Positions 18,407-28,716 of a stretch of 31,245 nt of DNA are shown here, one piece after another. The notes beneath the pieces are model-generated. The model saw only the letters and a program-made list of their open reading frames with translations, was not told where the DNA came from and ran no database searches. Numbering within the stretch: position 1 is the stretch's first letter; the number at the start of each line of letters is the position of its first letter. Source of the DNA: Candidatus Altimarinota bacterium (GTDB taxonomy: Bacteria > Patescibacteriota > Gracilibacteria > BD1-5 > UBA6164); the NCBI GenBank assembly GCA_020631575.1, contig JAHDGX010000005.1, positions 1 to 31,245 on the forward strand, in the 5' to 3' direction. A program made the position numbers and the translations under genes.

Positions 18407-19149
18407 ACTTCTTTACAGTTATCCCATATAAACTTAAACCACATTCTATAGCTTTCAGCGAGTTGTGGATTTACCATAACAAAGATAGTTCCATCTTCTC
18501 AAAAATTTCAGACTCATGCAGATTTAAAAGTTACGACATGATCTCAAAATACATCTACTACTCCAGGGGTTTCGTATCACTCAGGAAGAAATCGAAACTC
18601 ACCATTCGTTGTTTCTTGGATATCTAATCTTTCACGTACTCTCGGATCAAATATGATCTGAGTTTTTTTTCATTTCAGCTCCATCATTCTCTCAAAGGTT
18701 TTTTGAAATTCTGACGAGACTCCTGGTGTGAGCCAGTTTCATTTTGCTCCAAGAAAATAACAATCCTCAGCAACATTTGCAAGATCACGCATATAGTTTT
18801 TATACCCTTCTATTCATTTATAGATAAATGCAGCTTCTGTTGGGGGCTGTTTATTTCTCATATCATCAAGGTAGGGAAGGATCTTCTCAAAAGTCTGTTG
18901 TTTTTCATGTAACATCTCTCTAAGTTTTTGAGGCTCAGCTGCTGCATAAGAGTTTTCTTTTCACCCAAAAATAGAAAAAATCACTCATTTTTCTGAAAGT
19001 CTTGTAATTGTATCATATATATTTCTTCTATGAATTCCTGATTTTTTTGCAATATCTGAAACGCTACATTCTCATAGTTCGAGTACTGTTTCATATATTT
19101 TTGCTTCATTTTTTGAAAGTCAAATTTCTTGCAATTCTTTAAGAAACAT
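18403..19149 (-). CDS. TrmB-family transcriptional regulator
   Basis: The product has 248 residues. The N-terminal winged helix-turn-helix (about residues 1-75: LQEIGLSKNEAKIYETVLELGECSVSDIA, then GIHRRNIYDTITRLSEKGVI, seen in parts) is typical of TrmB proteins. A short coiled segment then leads to a C-terminal domain with YKGIEGYKNYMRDL, LGAKGNWL and a VFGDHVVTFKS region, as in sugar-sensing TrmB members. It likely represses or activates the divergent asparaginase gene and itself through the inverted repeats at 19177-19212. Its stop codon overlaps that of the glycosyltransferase on the other strand, so the two transcripts overlap at their 3' ends. Confidence 0.88.
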
Positions 19150-19176
19150 AGTGATATAGCTAAAATATATTATATA

Positions 19177-19212
19177 GGTGATAAATGTCACCATTTGGTG
19201 GTATTTGCCACT
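19177..19212. promoter_or_regulatory. Paired operator-like inverted repeats
   Basis: GGTGA-TAAATG-TCACC (19177-19192) and GGTGG-TATTTG-CCACT (19197-19212) share the same half-site and 6-base centre and begin exactly 20 bases apart, two helical turns. They lie between the divergent TrmB-type gene and the asparaginase gene, the natural place for a TrmB operator. Confidence 0.7.
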
Positions 19213-19279
19213 CTTTATTTATAAATAGAGTATATCATGCTTGAGCGATAATGCAAAATAACATATAAAAATAATAATT

Positions 19280-20335
19280 ATGAAAAAGAAAAATAAGATT
19301 CTCCTGATAGGCTATGGAGGAACAATTGTCATGGTAGTACGTGATAATGTGGTAGAACCAGCAGCTGATGTAGGTGAGATATTTGACATGGTTCCAAGAA
19401 TTAAAGAGTATGCAGATATAGACCTCAAAATACTTTCAAATGTAGATTCTACGAATGTTATACCTGATGATTGGACAAAGATATCTGAATATATTTTTAA
19501 ACATAGGGAAGAATATGATGGGTTTTTAGTAGCACATGGAACAAATACGATGTCTTACTCAGCGAGTGCAGTATGACTAGCTCTCTGACTTGATTTTGGG
19601 AAACCTATAGTATTTACTGGATCACAGCTTCCTCTGACCGTATGGGGAAATGATGGAGCATTTAACCTTGAAAACGCTGTAAAAACCCTCAATCAAGCTG
19701 TAAAAGAAGGGGTGAATGAATGCATGGTAGTATTTAATGATTTAATACTATCAGCTGGGAGAACTGTGAAAATATCAGAAAGCAGTTTCAGGGCTTTTGA
19801 GTCACCGTCAGTTTCGCATCTTGGAGAGATTAAATCTACATGAGTGTCGTTTAATAAAAATATTTTTAATAGGGAAGTGAGACCGTACGTCAAAAACTAT
19901 ACTCCTATTAACATCAAGTTTCAAACAGGAATAGTGACTATTGATCTGACTCCTGGACAGAATCCATTTATTATCAGGTCAGTACTAAATAATAGATCGT
20001 GTAGAGGAATAATTCTCAAATCTCATGGTGCGGGTTCCGTTCCAACTATATGAGATTACTCGTTTATCCCACTTATTGAGGAGGCTACGAAAGGAATTGG
20101 TATACCAGTACTCATATCTACAAAGTTTGTATGAGGAAATTCTTACAAAGAAACTAATGATGAACCAGCAATCATGGCAATTAAAGCCTGAGCGATACCA
20201 ACATGAGACCTCACAGATGTCATGGCTGAAGTTAAACTCATGTGGCTCCTCGCTCGCTGAATCACTTCTCCTGAACAAATTAAAAAAGAAATAGTGAAAG
20301 AGTATATTGGAGAGGTAAACGAAATTAATTACTAA
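19280..20335 (+). CDS. Asparaginase-family protein with altered active site
   Basis: The product has 351 residues, the usual length for type I L-asparaginases, with no signal peptide. The N-terminal nucleophile motif GYGGTI (T15), VFTGSQLPL, VVFNDLIL and the downstream GRTVK lysine are present. The second motif is normally HGTDTM but reads HGTNTM here, so the aspartate of the Thr-Lys-Asp relay is asparagine (N89). This may reduce or change the activity. The family turns asparagine into aspartate and ammonia in the cytoplasm; related GatD proteins act on Glu-tRNA. A divergent TrmB-type regulator and paired operators suggest regulated expression. The leader is AT-rich without a Shine-Dalgarno sequence. 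Confidence 0.9.
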
Positions 20336-20374
20336 TTAAAAACTCTCAGTTAATCTGAGAGTTTTTAATTAGTA
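20330..20374. terminator. Bidirectional terminator with 20-bp stem
   Basis: A perfect 20-bp stem (20330-20349 with 20355-20374) around loop TTAAT starts within the last codons of the asparaginase gene and stops five bases before the convergent STAS gene. The AAAAACTCTCAG / CTGAGAGTTTTT core has A and T runs on both sides. Confidence 0.92.
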
Positions 20375-20378
20375 ATAC

Positions 20379-20729
20379 TTAAGCAAGTGCTTCTAGAGCT
20401 TCTTTTTCTTCATCAACTGTTGGGATGATAGTTGTGATACCAACGAGTTCAAGAACATCTTTTACTCCTTCATCACAGTTAGAGATATACATTTTACCAT
20501 CATTTTCTTCGAGGTTTGAAAAAACATCTGCAATGTACCCAATAGATTTTGAGTTTAGATATTTTAAACCAGCAAGGTTAAAGATAATGTTTTTATCAGA
20601 GAAATCTCAGATTTTTTCATACACGTCTGTAAATGTCTTATCTGCATTTGTTTCGTCGAGTTCTCATGCGAAATCAAAAATCATAATATTTCCTTGGTCT
20701 CTTTTTCCTACTTCAATAAGCGTTTCCAT
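20379..20729 (-). CDS. STAS-domain protein (anti-sigma factor antagonist type)
   Basis: The product has 116 residues, a single STAS domain. The pattern is MIFDFAGELDETNADKTF, then NIIFNLAGLKYLNSKSIGYIADVF, where the serine of NSKS matches the phosphorylatable position of SpoIIAA/RsbV proteins, then MYISNCDEGVKDVLELVGI. Such proteins switch partners with an anti-sigma kinase or, in other settings, regulate enzymes or transporters. No kinase or sigma factor lies nearby, so the partner is unknown. The C-terminus is glutamate-rich. It may share a divergent promoter region with tsaE. Confidence 0.88.
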
Positions 20730-20820
20730 GCTTTAAAAAATTATTTGTAAATACATATCTACAAGTATTATAGCCTAAATAATTCGCGCAGGCAAATTTT
20801 AGAACTATAAAAAGCTTGAA

Positions 20821-21225
20821 ATGAAACAAAGATACAGTTTAAATGAACTACAAAACATAAATATACCCATACAGAAACCATTTTTAATATTTTTATATGG
20901 TGACCTTTGAGCAGGAAAGACGACACTATCTTCAATAATCATACAGAGATTAATCACTAAAGCTGACAATATAAATTCACCAACGTATGTGTATTACAAT
21001 AAGTACAAAGATATATATCACTTCGACCTTTATAGACTTCAAGATTATGATGAGTTTATATCTATCTGAGGAGAAGAGATTTTAGATAATAATGAAGGAA
21101 TTATTCTTGTTGAATGGCCCGAGTTACTAGAACCATACTACATACCAGATTTAAAAATAACTATTGATAAAACACAAAAAGAAGGGTTTCGAGATATTGA
21201 ACTTATATATAAAAAAGAGCTATAA
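20821..21225 (+). CDS. tsaE: TsaE, ATPase of tRNA t6A synthesis
   Basis: The product has 134 residues, typical for TsaE. The P-loop GDLGAGKTT at 27-35 has its third glycine (G30) encoded by UGA. Further family marks are SPTYVYYNKY, the YHFDLYRL strand, and EEILDNNEGIILVEWPELL, where VEW follows the Walker B-like region. TsaE works with TsaB and TsaD in the cytoplasm to put the threonylcarbamoyl group on A37 of tRNAs that read ANN codons, and it drives turnover of the complex with ATP. TsaB and TsaD are not in the window. The UGA glycine in the P-loop is direct evidence of recoding. Confidence 0.94.
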
Positions 21226-21236
21226 AGCTCTTTTTT
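21211..21236. terminator. Terminator after tsaE
   Basis: AAAAAAGAGC and GCTCTTTTTT form a perfect 10-bp stem around TATAAA, starting inside the last codons of tsaE. The six T on one strand and six A on the other suit the convergent gene that ends two bases later. Confidence 0.9.
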
Positions 21237-21237
21237 C

Positions 21238-22755
21238 TTATTCTTCAATACTTTTTACTATTTCTCTGAATCTTAGGTATTCTGTGATTCTGAGACCTGT
21301 AAATCTTCAGAGCATGAAATTAAATGGGATGAGAATTATAAGTATTTCTGGATAAGCAGTGAGAAAAACTAGGAAGCCTTTAAAATGAAGAAGAGAGAAA
21401 CATAATAGCGAAATAAGTATAGTCCCAAGAAAACTTTTTTTGTACTCTCGAAACTCTTTCGATGTAATAATACTAATTAACTTTTCTGCTATGATGAAAA
21501 ATATTATTATATAAATAATATTGTCAGTAGGTATATTGAAGCTTGTAAATTCTTTAGCAAGGAGAAAAACTCACATAAATACTATAAGGTTTACAATAGT
21601 GATAAATGTCACTTTGGGAGTGTATAAGAGAGTATATCGACTTATAAATTTTGATAAGAGTATGTTCACTACTAGAAGAAAAGCCATTACCCCAAGGGTA
21701 AAGATTATACCAATTTTTATATATAAAATACTTAAGAATACAGGTATAATAGTTCCAAGTGTTGAGAGTCAAATGAAGTGTTTAGAAACTCATACAAGTG
21801 TTAAAAAGACAGGGAGAAGGAGTATAATATAAATATCAGTGAGTCTCACTCCATTGTTTGAGAGCTCATTAATAAATCGAGATACGAAGTAATATGCTGG
21901 AATTTTTGCAGTCTCCATAAGTTCAGTGTAAAGATAACTATTGCTATCCATCTGAAGTTTGAAATTTTCTATTTTTTCTGGGTTTTTTAGAATCTGATAT
22001 TTAAGGGATTCATCTATAATAAATCACGATTTAATCACATTTTTTCACGAAACACTATTAGTAATATAGTTCTTTAGTATAGTGGCATTATATGGTGATA
22101 TTAGGACAACATTAAATTCTTGACTTTGAGTAGCTTGAGACTGTATTTGGGAGAGTGCTGAAAATAAGAACTCCTTTTCTCACCAAATAGTTATATAATC
22201 TGAGTTATCTTTAAGGTTTGCTTTATATGTATCTAAGGAAGCAATAATTTCATCACCATAAATATATGACTCACTGTTATCACTAATAGTATATACATAT
22301 ATTCAAGCATCTTCAGCTGCGTCTTTAAACTTCCCTATTTCTGTTCTATCTACTGTACTGCTTGTAAGTAGTGCAATACTCTTTTGGTATACGAACACTT
22401 TAAAATCAGAACTATATACTAATTGATCTTCATCTTCATCATTTACAAACACATTGAGTTCAATTGCTTTTTCTCCAAATGAGTCAAAGTTAGTAGTGAG
22501 TTTGAGACCTGATTGAGGATTCTGTGAAAAAATAGTCCAAGAGTAAGTGAGTTGAAAATCTGGAAAATCTTTTTTGATGAGTGTATCTATCTCACTTGCG
22601 TCAATAGAAAAATCTTCTCAAAGAAAATTAATATTTTCATGTTGTAGTTCAAGATCTCTTGTAATGGCTTGAATGTCATTTATCTCTACGGCATATGTTT
22701 GATATGAATAAATAGAAAAAAATAAGTATATTAATATGTGCGCTATGTATTTCAT
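21238..22755 (-). CDS. Seven-helix membrane protein related to 7TM_transglut
   Basis: The product has 505 residues. A signal anchor (about 5-22) is followed by an extracytoplasmic part of about 280 residues and then seven predicted helices from about 308 on. The helix block begins VRLTDIYIILLLPVFLTLVGVSKHFIGLSTLGTIIPVFLS (seen in parts), which resembles the 7TM_transglut domain usually fused to an inactive transglutaminase. I do not see the transglutaminase part clearly. The function of that family is not established. The start overlaps the stop of the sugar transferase upstream as TAATG on the minus strand, so the two are translationally coupled and may act in the same envelope process. Confidence 0.82.
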
Positions 22756-24230
22756 TATTTGCGGGTAAAAATTATAATAAAAGTTTTAAACATGATTTTT
22801 AGATCAAGGAGAAAACTCCAGTTTTCAATATAAAATATATCAAGTTTTGCTTCAAGTTCAAAGTTATTATTCTCCCTTCCATTTACTTGAGCCATTCATG
22901 TAACTCATGGTTTCACGGTAAGAAGCCTATTTTGATATTTTTTATATTGTGCTACTTCTCTTGGTTGATGTGGTCTTGGTCATACAATACTCATTTCTCA
23001 TTTGAGGACATTTATGAAATTTGGGAGTTCGTCGAATGAATACTTTTCTAAAATGTTTCCAATTTTTGTTTTACGCGGGTCTTTTTTGATTTTATAAAGA
23101 GGGCCAGACCGACTGTTATTTTTTTCAATAAGTTTTTTTTCTAGATCTATAGCGGGGTCTTCTGTATTTTTTACACCATAGCTTTCTTTTATACAGTGCT
23201 TCCACTTGAGATAGCGAAATTTATAACAATTAAATACATGACCGTTTTGTCCTATTCTACGATTTTTATAAATTGCTGGTCAACTAGGGTCCTCTATCTT
23301 TATGAGGATTATTATAAGTAACCAGAGTGGAGAGAGTAGAACGAGTAGTCAGAGAGATATACTTACATCAAATATCCTTTTTCATATTCTTCACCAGTTT
23401 TCCAGAGGAGTGTTTTTTATTTCTATGACAGGAGTTCTATTTATGAGAGAGAGGGAAGTGTTAGTTTTAGTGACATCAAAATTGTTTGTTATGTATCTGT
23501 ATCGAACTCAATATATTCTAGATATTTCCCATATCTTGTAGAGTTCAGATTTACTGAAGTCACTTCATATATAGAGTATTTCATCACATTTCCTTGCGCT
23601 GCAGAGTTCTTCTATCTCATTAGTAGCTCAAATATAAGGGATTTTCGTTTTACTTTGTTTATGTAGGTTAGCGTATCATATTATAGTATATACTTGAGAG
23701 CTTTTTATATCATCAAGTATATTCTTCATACTTTTTTCTCCATCAGATGATATTAAGAGTAATCGTCTTTTTGAGATAATATTATACTTTAATAAATAAC
23801 TATGAATTATATTAAGGATAATTCTAGAGAAAATACTCCCAAATATTGCAATAATCATTGTAAACAAGATTATTAATCTAGGTATTTCACTTCATGAATA
23901 AATGATACCATTTCAAAAATATATCCCCATAGAAAAAAATACGAACCAATATACCCCGTAACGCAATACATCTAAAATCTCTTGAATTTTAGAATGAGTC
24001 ATTTGAAGATTGTAGAGTTTGTGTATAAAGAATATACTAATATATAGGAGCGCTCACCAAATTGCGAATATGTTGAGAGATGAGCTGTCTATGGTCTGAA
24101 TTGGAAGATAAACTCATGGTATGAGGTCAGTAATAAGTCTGATTTCTTTTGCAATAAAAAATGCAATCCAAACTGTACAAAAGTCAATTGGTATTTTTAT
24201 TATAGAAAAGCTGAGTTCATGCTGTTTCAT
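22755..24230 (-). CDS. Polyprenyl-phosphate sugar-1-phosphate transferase
   Basis: The product has 491 residues. Four to five N-terminal membrane helices and a central nucleotide-binding-like region (about 150-260) lead to the bacterial sugar transferase domain. Its marks are FDVSISL, IYKNRRIGQNGHVFNCYKFR, FDELPNFINVLKGEMSIVGPRPHQP (about 400-423) and VKPGVTGMAQVNGREN (about 438-454). Enzymes of the WbaP/EpsL type start a surface polysaccharide by moving a sugar phosphate from a nucleotide sugar to undecaprenyl phosphate. An in-frame TAA upstream fixes ATG 24228-24230 as the only plausible start. Its TAA overlaps the next ATG. The GT4 enzyme at 17321 could act later in the same pathway, an inference. 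Confidence 0.93.
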
Positions 24231-24239
24231 GCCTGTTTT

Positions 24240-24253
24240 TATATTGCAATATA
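24240..24253. promoter_or_regulatory. Perfect 14-bp palindrome before the sugar transferase
   Basis: TATATTGCAATATA lies nine bases upstream of the sugar transferase ATG, in the 80-base gap shared with the divergent operon at 24311. It could be an operator; AT-rich palindromes do occur by chance. Confidence 0.35.
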
Positions 24254-24310
24254 GTCCTTTTTTCGTAGTATATCAAAGTTATCATACTTCTCAAACTAAA
24301 AAAAGAAATT

Positions 24311-25393
24311 ATGTCTCATAAAAAAGCCAAAAAGAAAGCATTTTTCCCAAATTTTAAAAAGCAAGCACATCACATATTTGCTGATGTGAAATTTACATAC
24401 AAAAATATATTACATTGGGTTCTTTCAAAAATAATTATTTCATGCTGGAGTGTAGTGCTCTGAATCCTAGTTGCTCTTCCATTTATTATTATAGCAATAA
24501 TAGCCGGTCTTATTGACCCAATTTCTTGGAGTCAAATTATAAGTTATATACTTACTTGATCTGATGCGTCTACTGAACTTATTAATTCTATGGCTGCACA
24601 TCCATATTGGCTGGTTTTTATGACTCTAATGTTTGTAGTTACTGCTTTTTTCTTTTTACTCGCATCAAGTTATAATTTATTTCTTCTCTCAAGACTTTCA
24701 TTAAGCTATGTTGCAGGAAAAAAACTTGTAATTAAGAAAAATCTTTACTTTGATGTCAGATATATACTGAGGTTTATGTGAATACTTTGTTGGAATATAA
24801 TGTATCTCCTCGCTCCCATCATGATTTGGGCATGAATTGTATTTTTTATGTATTTTTTCTTTAATATTTGATTTATTAGTTTTAATACTCTTTCTCTCCT
24901 TATTGCTGTATATACATTTATATTAATACTTTCACTTATATATTTAGTTTATAGGATTATATTTTGATATGTTATTCTTGCTGATGACACAAGAAAAAAG
25001 CACTTATGAACCTCAAGATCCTATGTGCGAAAATCTATAGATATTACGAGTGGAGGGAACTTTTTTCGTTTCTTTATTATGTGTATAGTTTATTCATTAG
25101 TACTCCTCCCATTCACAAGTATAAGTACTTACTATGAGGAACAATCATGATATATGCGAGATACCCTTATATATAAGAGTGGACTTCTGGATAATTTAGA
25201 ACCGAAAAAAATTCAATATTATGAATATATAAGTAAGGAATTTAAGTATCTTTCAAACGACGAAATCACCTCTCGTTTACAGATGTATTGATATATTCAA
25301 ATTATTTTATACTTTATAGGATACTTTCTATTTTCAGGTCTTTTTATTCTTCTTATATGTTCTTTTTATAAGAGAGTTCTTACTAAAAAATAA
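24311..25393 (+). CDS. Polytopic membrane protein, unknown function
   Basis: The product has 360 residues and starts with a lysine-rich stretch (MSHKKAKKKAFF). About six membrane helices are visible: around 45-65, 95-115, 155-180, 185-210, 250-270 and 325-350. A soluble loop of about 60 residues with QSGYMRDTLIYKSGLLDNLEPKKIQYYEYISKEF (seen in parts) lies before the last helix. The general layout recalls small membrane families such as DUF975, but I make no assignment. It is the first gene of a four-gene operon with a metallophosphoesterase, a small membrane protein and a peptidoglycan hydrolase, so an envelope role is plausible. It is divergent from the sugar transferase. Confidence 0.75.
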
Positions 25394-25409
25394 TTATTAC
25401 TGATAGCGC

Positions 25410-26222
25410 GTGAAGATACTAATATTTTGAGATGTATATGGGAGACTTTGAAGAAAAGCTATCCTGCGAGAGTTCGAAAAAATGAAAAATACTTATACAC
25501 CAGACTTTACTGTGGTAAATATTGAAAATATTACCTCTTGAAGAGGTCCTGCATCTGTACATGCTCAAATGATAGATGATCTTTGAGCTGATGTTATGAC
25601 AGGTGGTGATCATGTGTTTGATAATATGCCTGATATAGAGAAGTATTTTTCAAAAGACGATTGTAAACTTATAAGGCCTGCAAATTTTTTAGAGTCACCT
25701 CAGTATACACTCCCATGAGTGTGATATAAAATCATCACACAAAATGCTAAAAGACTCTTGGTAGTCCAACTTTTGTGAGAAGTGTTTATGAATCATAGAG
25801 TTGAAAATCCTTTTCTAAAAATTGATGATATTTTGACAAGTATTCCAAGCAAGGATTATGATGCATGTATAGTCGAGTTTCATAGAGAAACAACAGCAGA
25901 ATTATATGGTATGTGAAACTATCTTGATGGGAGAGTTGGGTGTGTGTATGGGACTCATACGCATATTCAGACAAATGATGCACATGTATTAGAAAAAGGG
26001 ACGGGCATAATAACAGATGTATGAATGAATGGGCCTTTTGAATGAGTAATATGAGCTGAATTCAGCTCAGTGAAAAAAAGATTTCTCAGTGGCATTTCAA
26101 GAGGAAAGATTGAACAGAAACTTACTTGAAAGTATATTATAAATGCTTTACTTTTAGAGTTAGATGCCCTCTCAGGAAAGTGTGTAAACATTGAAAATAT
26201 ATCATTTACATGAAAACTATAA
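25410..26222 (+). CDS. YmdB-family metallophosphoesterase
   Basis: The product has 270 residues, the length of YmdB/TIGR00282 proteins. The start is GTG 25410, giving MKILIFGDVYGRLGRKA with metal ligand D8; an in-frame TAG lies just upstream. E39 and N40 (VNIEN), the VEFHRETTAE segment and GTHTHIQTND with its histidine pair are conserved, and ITDVGMNGPFEGVIG is typical. The usual GNHTWD motif reads GGDHVFD, so N67 of the family is aspartate (D67), beside H68. B. subtilis YmdB is a 2',3'-cyclic nucleotide phosphodiesterase affecting biofilm and motility; the substrate here is unknown. Many of its glycines are UGA. It sits one base before the next gene. Confidence 0.92.
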
Positions 26223-26223
26223 G

Positions 26224-26595
26224 ATGCTAAAGAGGAGAGTTATACTTATTATAATATTTTGTATATTCATAATCACAAGTGTGAGCTTTGGATCGATGCT
26301 TTTTTATTTTGATCCATATCAGCACAAGGTTCTTTCTCTCTTGCTTATTGGGGTGTGTTTTACATCTATGATTTCAACTTTTATTGCGTTGATTTTCTAT
26401 TTCTTTAAAAAAGTATACTATAGGTGAGACGTCTGAGTATATCATATAGTAACAAGCTTGAGGCAATCGTTTTTTCTTGCACTATTACTTATGGGAATTT
26501 TTATGATTCAAATATTAGGGATTCCTTTATTGATACCTGTTATGCTATTGATTTGTAGTTTTTTATTTCTCGAATTATTTATCCAAAGTTTTTAA
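26224..26595 (+). CDS. Small membrane protein, unknown function
   Basis: The product has 123 residues, almost all hydrophobic. About four helices can be seen: 5-25, 33-58, 85-105 and 105-122. The connecting cytoplasmic loop is YFFKKVYYRGDVGVYHIVTSLRQS. Its start lies one base after the phosphoesterase stop, and its TAA shares a base with the next ATG (TAATG), so it is translated with the peptidoglycan hydrolase gene. It may help position or export that protein, an inference from coupling only. Confidence 0.75.
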
Positions 26596-28598
26596 TGAAT
26601 TCTATTATAAAAACATGTCTTGTTTTAATATCATTACTGGTGTATATTCCAGTGGTGTTAGCAATTACTTCATCTGATAAAGGTATAATTTTAAGAAATT
26701 TTAAGGCCCAAGAAAGAGAAATGATTTTTGAAAGTGATAGAGTACTCCTGGATGAGGAAGATAAAGGAATACTTAAGACATATAAAAAACTTAATATCTA
26801 TGAAAATATCTGAACAAAGGTACAAACAAAGAGGGAATATTTAGAAAAACAGAATGATAAAATCACAAGTAGAGTTAATTCTTTGGAACAGTCAGTGAAA
26901 CAGCTTGATAGCGATATTAGTAGTCTTGTTTCTGAGGTAAATTCTATTAATAGTCAGATTGTAGAAACTAAATCACAAGTTGAAATAAATAAGAAAACTA
27001 TACTCCTGTTAAAAAACAAGATATCTCAGAGTACAGAAATCTTACTTGAGTATATGGTGTATTTATATAAAAAATGAGAATCTGTATCAAGTAATGAAGA
27101 TATTGATAACCTTAAAACTATACTCCTATCAGGAGAGAAGATAGATGAACTCATGAACGATCTTTATTTTAAGAGCCTTGTGCAGCTTACGTGACAACAA
27201 CTTATAGAGAAGCATAGAAGATATATATCTACTCTTTATATTAAAAAGATAGAACTACAAAAACAGGAAGAACAACTCAGGTTATTGAGAAAAACATGAA
27301 TTCTTGAAAAGAAAATTCTAGACGATAAGAGAGCTGCAAAAAAAAGACTTTTAGAAGTAACTCAAGGACAAGAAGAACTTTATAAAAAGTATATTGATGA
27401 AAAATTAGCTGTAGAAAAAGATGTAAAAGTAAAACAACTCAAAGAACAGATAAAACTTAATAATACAAAAAAGAATCTTCTTGAGAAGTATAAGTGTGAA
27501 TTTGTAACTGATCTTTCGGAGGAGTCTGAGGATTTCCTTGCTTTATCAGGACAGTGTCAAGATATCAATAAGATAATATATGCAGAATCAAGACTTACAT
27601 GAATAACCCCATGAAGTAATCCTTTTGATTGGCCTGTAAGGCCATACTTAGGTATAAGTGCGTATTATCGAGATGCAGGGTATCAAGAGAGTTTTGGTGC
27701 GGATCATGATGCAATAGATATAGTTATTCCTCAGGGAACTGAAATCAAGGCTCCCATGGATGGATATGTAATATATTTACAGCCACCTGTTTCTACTTGA
27801 TATGCATATATAGCATTAAAGCATTCGGATTGACTCGTCAGCTTATATGGGCATATCAGTAAATCTCTTGTAGGAAAATATGATTTTGTAAAAAGAGGAG
27901 AAGTGTTTGCACAGTCATGATGAGAGTATGGGACTTTGTGAGCATGAGTTCTCTCAACTGGACCACATCTGCATTTTGTAGTGTATGAGGATGAAGAGTA
28001 TGTTGACCCACTTGATTATTTAGACATATCCTATGTTCGTTTTAATGGTTTACCAGAAAAGTATACTTACAAATACCTCTCAGATTTTAAAATAAGAAAA
28101 TGATATGAATTCTCAGGAACGAAAACTTCCTGAAATTGAGTATTTAGAATAGAGTGAGATACTGAAGTAGAACGTCAAAAATACCTCTTAAATACTTATG
28201 CTGTATGAGATTTTAGGTCTTGGGATATATGGATAGAGGAGTCAGTAGCAGAGTGAATAGATCCTACTTTTGTGATGTGTGTATGACTTGCAGAAACAAC
28301 ACTGTGAAAATACCTAAAGACTCCATATAATATCTGAAATGTATGAAATACTGATTCATGATCTACCTACAGCTTTTCTTCTGCTCGGGAAGGAATACAT
28401 TGGATGACTATAACATTCAATAATAAATACCTTTCACAATATGATGAGATTGATCAATTATCTCGATATGGGAATAAGGATTTATCTAAACCTATTTATG
28501 CTTCAAGTGATTTTAATTGGCACAATAACATCACAAAATGTATGAGTCATGTAAAATGACACTATATCCCTGATTACTATAGATTTCGTCTTGATTAA
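26595..28598 (+). CDS. Coiled-coil M23 peptidase with C-terminal lysozyme-like domain
   Basis: The product has 667 residues in four parts: a signal peptide (1-23), a long coiled coil (about 45-320), an M23 (LytM) domain (about 345-480) and a C-terminal domain (about 530-665). The M23 zinc ligands are present: H371 and D375 (HDAID), then H458 and H460 (GPHLHF), so it should be active, unlike EnvC-type activators with lost ligands. The C-terminal GIDPTFVMCVGLAETTLGKYL (E567) and YNIGNVGN resemble lysozyme-like or glucosaminidase folds. It could cut both peptide and glycan bonds of peptidoglycan at the cell surface, in division or in attack on host cells. The start is coupled by TAATG to the gene before. 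Confidence 0.9.
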
Positions 28599-28611
28599 TT
28601 CTTAATCCTAG

Positions 28612-28652
28612 AAAAAATACTTTTGTCTATATATGATAAGAGTATTTTTTTT
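28612..28652 (+). terminator. Terminator of the hydrolase operon
   Basis: AAAAAATACTTTT pairs with AAGAGTATTTTTT (one G-U pair) around a loop of about 12 bases and ends in eight T, 14 bases after the operon's last stop codon. Confidence 0.75.
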
Positions 28653-28716
28653 GTCACATAATTGCATATATGAAACATATAGGATAAGCTATATGTAGTA
28701 TTTTAAAGCTATAGTT

